From Mycobacterium sp. (GTDB lineage: Bacteria > Actinomycetota > Actinomycetes > Mycobacteriales > Mycobacteriaceae), in contig JAKFVT010000002.1 in the NCBI GenBank assembly GCA_021732005.1, positions 62,001 through 126,000 on the forward strand: a stretch of 64,000 bases of DNA, given 5' to 3'. The translations under genes were made by a program, and so were the position numbers. Positions 60,719-64,000 of the stretch are shown one piece after another. Numbering within the stretch: position 1 is the first letter of the stretch; every line of letters begins with the position of its first letter. The notes below the pieces were generated by a model. It was not told the origin of the DNA. It ran no database searches and worked only from the letters and a program-made list of their open reading frames with translations.

Positions 60719-62344
60719 ATGGTTCTGGTGATGCTGAGACGCTTGTGGAAACAGCGTCGGCCGAGGCGACCACTGACACCGTTTCTGGCGACGCTGGCGG
60801 TGGTCATGGTGGTCTTCGCCGGAGACCGCCCGACGCCGTCGCTGCCCTACAACCTGATCGCCGGGCCGTTCGCCCGGCTGCTGGCCCAGGCCGCCGACCT
60901 CGGTCCTGCCCGCACCCAGCGAGTCCAGCTGACCGCCGAACTGCGGGAGGCCACCCGGCCGGCCGCGCTGACCGCCTGGGCCGCCTCCCACGGCTTGTCG
61001 GTGGGCTGGCGCGCCGGTGACGCCTGGGCAGTCGTGGAGGGCACCCCGCGAGCGATCGCCGGTGCCCTCGACGTGGCCGTGCACGACTACCGCCGCACCA
61101 ACGGGGTGGTGTTCTACGCCTCGCCGCAGCAGCCCGTCGTCCCGCAGCAGCTGAGCAGTGAAGTGACCGAGCTGGGCCGGATCCTCGGATACACACCGTC
61201 GCACGAAGGCGTTCCGCCGACCCCGCCGCTGGACGTCCCCAATGCGGGGCTCGCGCCCACCGAATTGCTCACCGCCTACAACGTCAACCCGCTGACCTCC
61301 GCGGGGTACACCGGAAAGGGTCAGACGGTCGTCGTCTTCACCTTCGACGGCGTCGACCAGCGCGACCTGGACAAGTTCTCCGAATGGTTCTCGCTGCCGA
61401 AGTTCACCCTCGAGGTGATGGGCGGGATGCCGCCCGAGCGGCGCGGTGAGGCGACCATGGATGTCCAGTTCGTCCACGCGATCGCACCCTCGGCGCGGGT
61501 GGTTCTGGTCAACGCCCGGACCACCGCGGAAGGCGACGCAACGTACGTCAAGCTCGGCAAGCTGATGGAGGAGGTCGACCGCACCTATCCGGGGGCGGTG
61601 TGGAGCTTCTCGATCGGCTGGGGCTGTGATCGATTGCTCTCCCGCGCCGACCTGGCGCCGGTGCGCTCGGCGCTGGCCCGTGCCCAGCGCAACGGGACGA
61701 CAGCCTTCGTCGCCAGCGGAGATCTGGCCGGCTTGGAATGCAAAGGCGGCAAGACCTGGTCGGATCCGCCGAGTCCCGACGACTACGGCGTCGACGTGAT
61801 GGCCTCGCTGCCGGAGGTGACCGGTGTCGGGGGAACGACGCTGTCCACCGATTCCCAGGGTCAGTGGCTGGCCGAACAAGGGTGGTACGACGTCCCGTTG
61901 ACCCAGGGCAGCGGCGGCGGCGCGTCGGTCTTGTTCGCCCGCCCGTCGTGGCAGGACACCGGGACCCGCGCCGGCCCGCGCGACAAGCGGCTGGTGCCCG
62001 ACATCGCCGCGGTGGCCGATCCGTTCACCGGGGTGAAGTTCGTGTTCAACGGCCAGATCCTCGTCGGCGGCGGCACCTCGCAGGCGGCACCGATCTGGGC
62101 CGGGATCGCCGCGGTGATGAACCAGTTCCTGACCGCACGCGGCTTGGAACAGCTCGGCGACTTCAACCCACTGCTCTACGACATCGCCGCCGGCGCCGAA
62201 TTTCCGGCCTTCCGCGACATCTATCTCGGTGCCAACGCGGTGACGCCCGTCATGGCCGGCTACGACATGATCACCGGGCTGGGAACGCCCAACGTCGACA
62301 ACCTGATCAAGGCTCTCCTCGTCCTGAAGTCGTTGCGCCGATGA
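60719..62344 (+). CDS. Sedolisin-like (S53) serine-carboxyl protease, exported
   Basis: A 541-residue protease. Residues about 15-40 form a membrane anchor or signal. The pro-domain region (about 45-170) is followed by the S53 catalytic domain: Glu244 and Asp248 in GEATMDVQ, and Ser454 in VGGGTSQAAP, as in the sedolisin E-x3-D and SGT-S-x3-P motifs. It also has the late calcium-binding-like region DIYLGANA...YDMITGLG. It should be active at low pH outside the cell. The start is uncertain (60719, 60728 or 60731). Its stop overlaps the next start (ATGA), so a membrane partner is co-translated. Confidence 0.87.
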   Translation: MVLVMLRRLWKQRRPRRPLTPFLATLAVVMVVFAGDRPTPSLPYNLIAGPFARLLAQAADLGPARTQRVQLTAELREATRPAALTAWAASHGLSVGWRAGDAWAVVEGTPRAIAGALDVAVHDYRRTNGVVFYASPQQPVVPQQLSSEVTELGRILGYTPSHEGVPPTPPLDVPNAGLAPTELLTAYNVNPLTSAGYTGKGQTVVVFTFDGVDQRDLDKFSEWFSLPKFTLEVMGGMPPERRGEATMDVQFVHAIAPSARVVLVNARTTAEGDATYVKLGKLMEEVDRTYPGAVWSFSIGWGCDRLLSRADLAPVRSALARAQRNGTTAFVASGDLAGLECKGGKTWSDPPSPDDYGVDVMASLPEVTGVGGTTLSTDSQGQWLAEQGWYDVPLTQGSGGGASVLFARPSWQDTGTRAGPRDKRLVPDIAAVADPFTGVKFVFNGQILVGGGTSQAAPIWAGIAAVMNQFLTARGLEQLGDFNPLLYDIAAGAEFPAFRDIYLGANAVTPVMAGYDMITGLGTPNVDNLIKALLVLKSLRR

Positions 62345-63087
62345 GCGATCTGACAGCGGACCCCGACGCCGCCGACTCGTTCACCGGCTACGCGGTGCCC
62401 GCCGGCAGCTATCGGGCCCGCCGGCAGCGCGGCCCGGGCTACTTCGTGACAATCGGGCTCTGGGTGATCGTCCTTGTCGCCGCGATGATGGCGCTGAGCA
62501 TCCTGGCCACCCGCATCACACCCACCGCGACCACCTATCACTGCCCACCCGACTGCGGCCGGCCGCCGACGGGGCTGCCGGTGGCCATCAACCCGCGCTT
62601 CTTCGCCCCCGACGGATCGTTCTCGGTGTCGTACCCGTCGCCGGGAACCGCCTACGACGTGACCACCGAACCCAACGGGGTGCGCGCGGAGCTGAACGTC
62701 GGTGACGGGGGCACGCTGCGGTTGTTCAGCGAACCGGCGAAGGGCCGCAACGCACGCCAAGTGGCCGACGACCTGCTCAACCAGATCTTCCCCGACGCGG
62801 TGACGTCCTATGAGTTGCCCAACGCGATCCTCGGGTACGAGCCGGGTTACGGCGAGGTCGCCGACGACTGGCCGAAGGGCACCGCGACCGACGCCCAACA
62901 CCAGCGCATCATCATCATCGTCGCGGTGAAGAACGACCTAGCCCTGGTCGCTGGCGCGGTGGGGCCGTTCCACCAGTTCGGGCCCGACGATGGGCCGGGG
63001 CCACCGTCACCGGCGAACCTCGACATCGCCAAGGACATGGGCAAGTATGTCAACAGCTTCATGTGGCGGGGAGATCCGCCGAGATAG
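62341..63087 (+). CDS. Single-pass membrane protein coupled to the sedolisin
   Basis: A 248-residue protein. One membrane helix (about residues 40-62, VTIGLWVIVLVAAMMALSIL) is followed by an exposed domain with two cysteines in HCPPDCGRPP. No known family. Its ATG overlaps the sedolisin stop by four bases, so it is produced with that protease; it may be a chaperone, inhibitor or surface partner. That role is inferred from placement only. Confidence 0.8.
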   Translation: MSDLTADPDAADSFTGYAVPAGSYRARRQRGPGYFVTIGLWVIVLVAAMMALSILATRITPTATTYHCPPDCGRPPTGLPVAINPRFFAPDGSFSVSYPSPGTAYDVTTEPNGVRAELNVGDGGTLRLFSEPAKGRNARQVADDLLNQIFPDAVTSYELPNAILGYEPGYGEVADDWPKGTATDAQHQRIIIIVAVKNDLALVAGAVGPFHQFGPDDGPGPPSPANLDIAKDMGKYVNSFMWRGDPPR

Positions 63088-63105
63088 TTTCTCGCGCTTG
63101 ATGTT

Positions 63106-63996
63106 TCAGTCCTGTACGGCCTTGGCGACGGCGATACAGGTGGTCAGCCAGCCGGCTTGCAGCGCTCCGGAGTCCTGCACCGCCCACATGGCGTTCAGCA
63201 CCGCCCGCACCACCACCCAGGCCCGCGCCCGATCCTCGTCGAACCCCGCCGCGTCGACCAGGGTGTAGAACCGCCGGCGCACCCCATCGCGGACGTCACC
63301 GGCCAACTCGTCGAAGCGGTTCCACAACATCGGGGCGATCTCGTAGTGCGGATCGCCGTTGACCGGTTTGGGGTCGATGACCAGCCAGGGCTGACGCCGG
63401 CCCGCGAGCACGTTTTCGTAGTGCAGATCGCAGTGCAGGACCCGCGCCGTCGCCTCGGCGTCGGCCGTCAGGTCCGCGCACTGGCTCAGCGCCTGTGCCA
63501 CCAGCCGGTGCGGGATCGGTGCGCCGCGCGGCAGCTCGGCGAGTTCGGCGGTCCAGCGGTCGAGGTAGAACGTCAGCGGTCGCAGCTGGGGCAACCCCGG
63601 GAGGTGCAGGTGTCGATACAGGCCCGCGACGATCCGGCAGGCCTCCACGTCGTCGACTTCCGTCAGGTCGCCGCCGAGCCGTTCGAGGAGGATCGCCCGG
63701 CGGTGCGGGTCGGCGCTGAGTAGCCGGACGGCACCCTCGCCGCCCCAGCGGCGCAGCGCCAGGTGCTCGTGTTCGGACTCGTCGTCGGGGAAGCCGAGCT
63801 TCAGGATCGCAGCCGCGCCGTCGGCGGTGCGGACCGGCAGCACCATTGAGCAGTAGCCATGGGTGGCGACACCGTCGGGTCGAAGCTGCCACTGCGCTAC
63901 GACGTCACGGCTGAGTCGGGGCAGAGCGTCGACCCACGTCGCCCACTGCGGGCCGCGACCGGCCATCGCCCGCACCCCGGCGGGCAGATCGATCAC
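63106..63996 (-). CDS. Aminoglycoside 6-phosphotransferase/hydroxyurea kinase family protein
   Basis: A 296-residue kinase-fold protein of the streptomycin 6-kinase (APH6) type. LHCDLHYENVL (catalytic Asp and Asn), LVIDPKPVNGDPHYE (metal Asp) and an N-terminal LKLGFPDDESEHEH (Lys, Glu) are the nucleotide-binding marks. Members phosphorylate streptomycin or act on hydroxyurea-like compounds; genuine substrates in mycobacteria are unclear. The start, GTG 63996, is 4 bp from the window edge and may be further upstream. No resistance gene companion lies nearby. Confidence 0.85.
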   Translation of the reverse strand: MIDLPAGVRAMAGRGPQWATWVDALPRLSRDVVAQWQLRPDGVATHGYCSMVLPVRTADGAAAILKLGFPDDESEHEHLALRRWGGEGAVRLLSADPHRRAILLERLGGDLTEVDDVEACRIVAGLYRHLHLPGLPQLRPLTFYLDRWTAELAELPRGAPIPHRLVAQALSQCADLTADAEATARVLHCDLHYENVLAGRRQPWLVIDPKPVNGDPHYEIAPMLWNRFDELAGDVRDGVRRRFYTLVDAAGFDEDRARAWVVVRAVLNAMWAVQDSGALQAGWLTTCIAVAKAVQD

Positions 63997-64000
63997 GTCT

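Overview
The window is GC-rich actinobacterial DNA and almost certainly comes from a mycobacterium, probably an environmental, rapidly growing species. The evidence is an antigen-85-type mycolyltransferase, an MmpL transporter, a fused HadA/HadB mycolic-acid dehydratase, a mycothiol-dependent maleylpyruvate isomerase family protein, DUF732, CDGP and 13E12/DUF222 proteins, many GTG starts and mycobacterial LexA boxes. No rRNA, tRNA, CRISPR array, insertion sequence or prophage was seen. Genes are densely packed and no stretch of more than about 220 bases lacks a gene.

Layout. 1-5.4 kb: a signalling operon made of the tail of an EAL (c-di-GMP phosphodiesterase) gene, a large CHASE3/GAF hybrid histidine kinase with three receivers, a CheR methyltransferase and a stand-alone CheB methylesterase. 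5.4-14.3 kb: fused HadAB, a zinc-ribbon/DUF2510/DUF732 membrane protein, an SDR, release factor 3, a Ski2-like helicase and a sulfite-oxidase-family enzyme. 14.4-19.6 kb: an MmpL pump and its likely TetR repressor, with two matching operator-like palindromes, then an L,D-transpeptidase and a DUF1906 glycoside-hydrolase-like protein. 19.6-22.8 kb: nitroreductase, alpha/beta hydrolase, SDR, and a decayed patch with a deleted SDR and a possible TetR remnant. 22.9-28.3 kb: two amidohydrolases around a double-domain acyl-CoA dehydrogenase, divergent from a TetR regulator. 28.3-31.8 kb: TenA, polysaccharide deacetylase, tandem Lrp/AsnC regulator and an F420-type oxidoreductase.

31.9-33.5 kb holds a rifampicin-monooxygenase-like flavoprotein preceded by a near-consensus rifamycin-associated element (RAE), a likely inducible rifamycin-resistance unit. 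33.5-43.7 kb: secreted cutinase, NAD(P)-binding protein, second nitroreductase, LuxR-type ATPase regulator, ECF-like sigma factor with a cupin and an unknown protein, and VOC, NTF2-like, SDR and NUDIX genes. 43.8-46.5 kb: nickel superoxide dismutase and its maturation protease (divergent, 22 bp apart), CsbD with a coupled 50-residue ORF, a lipoprotein lytic transglycosylase and a VanY-type carboxypeptidase. 46.6-51.5 kb: mycothiol enzyme, DsbA-like protein, an SOS-box-controlled HNH/13E12 protein, an antigen-85 paralogue and a DUF4262 gene with its own SOS box.

51.5-55.6 kb is a complete N-acetylglucosamine route: PTS permease NagE (EIICB), EIIA, deaminase NagB and deacetylase NagA. 55.8-64 kb: small secreted proteins, a TetR/SDR pair with a palindrome on the SDR start codon, a split acyltransferase/SGNH O-acetylation pair, a CDGP peptide, a sedolisin protease with a membrane partner, and an aminoglycoside 6-phosphotransferase family kinase running to the window edge.

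The strongest regulatory signals are the RAE, two SOS boxes, the paired TetR/MmpL operators and the palindrome at the TetR/SDR junction. Function calls are from motif reading and remembered family signatures; no database search was run.
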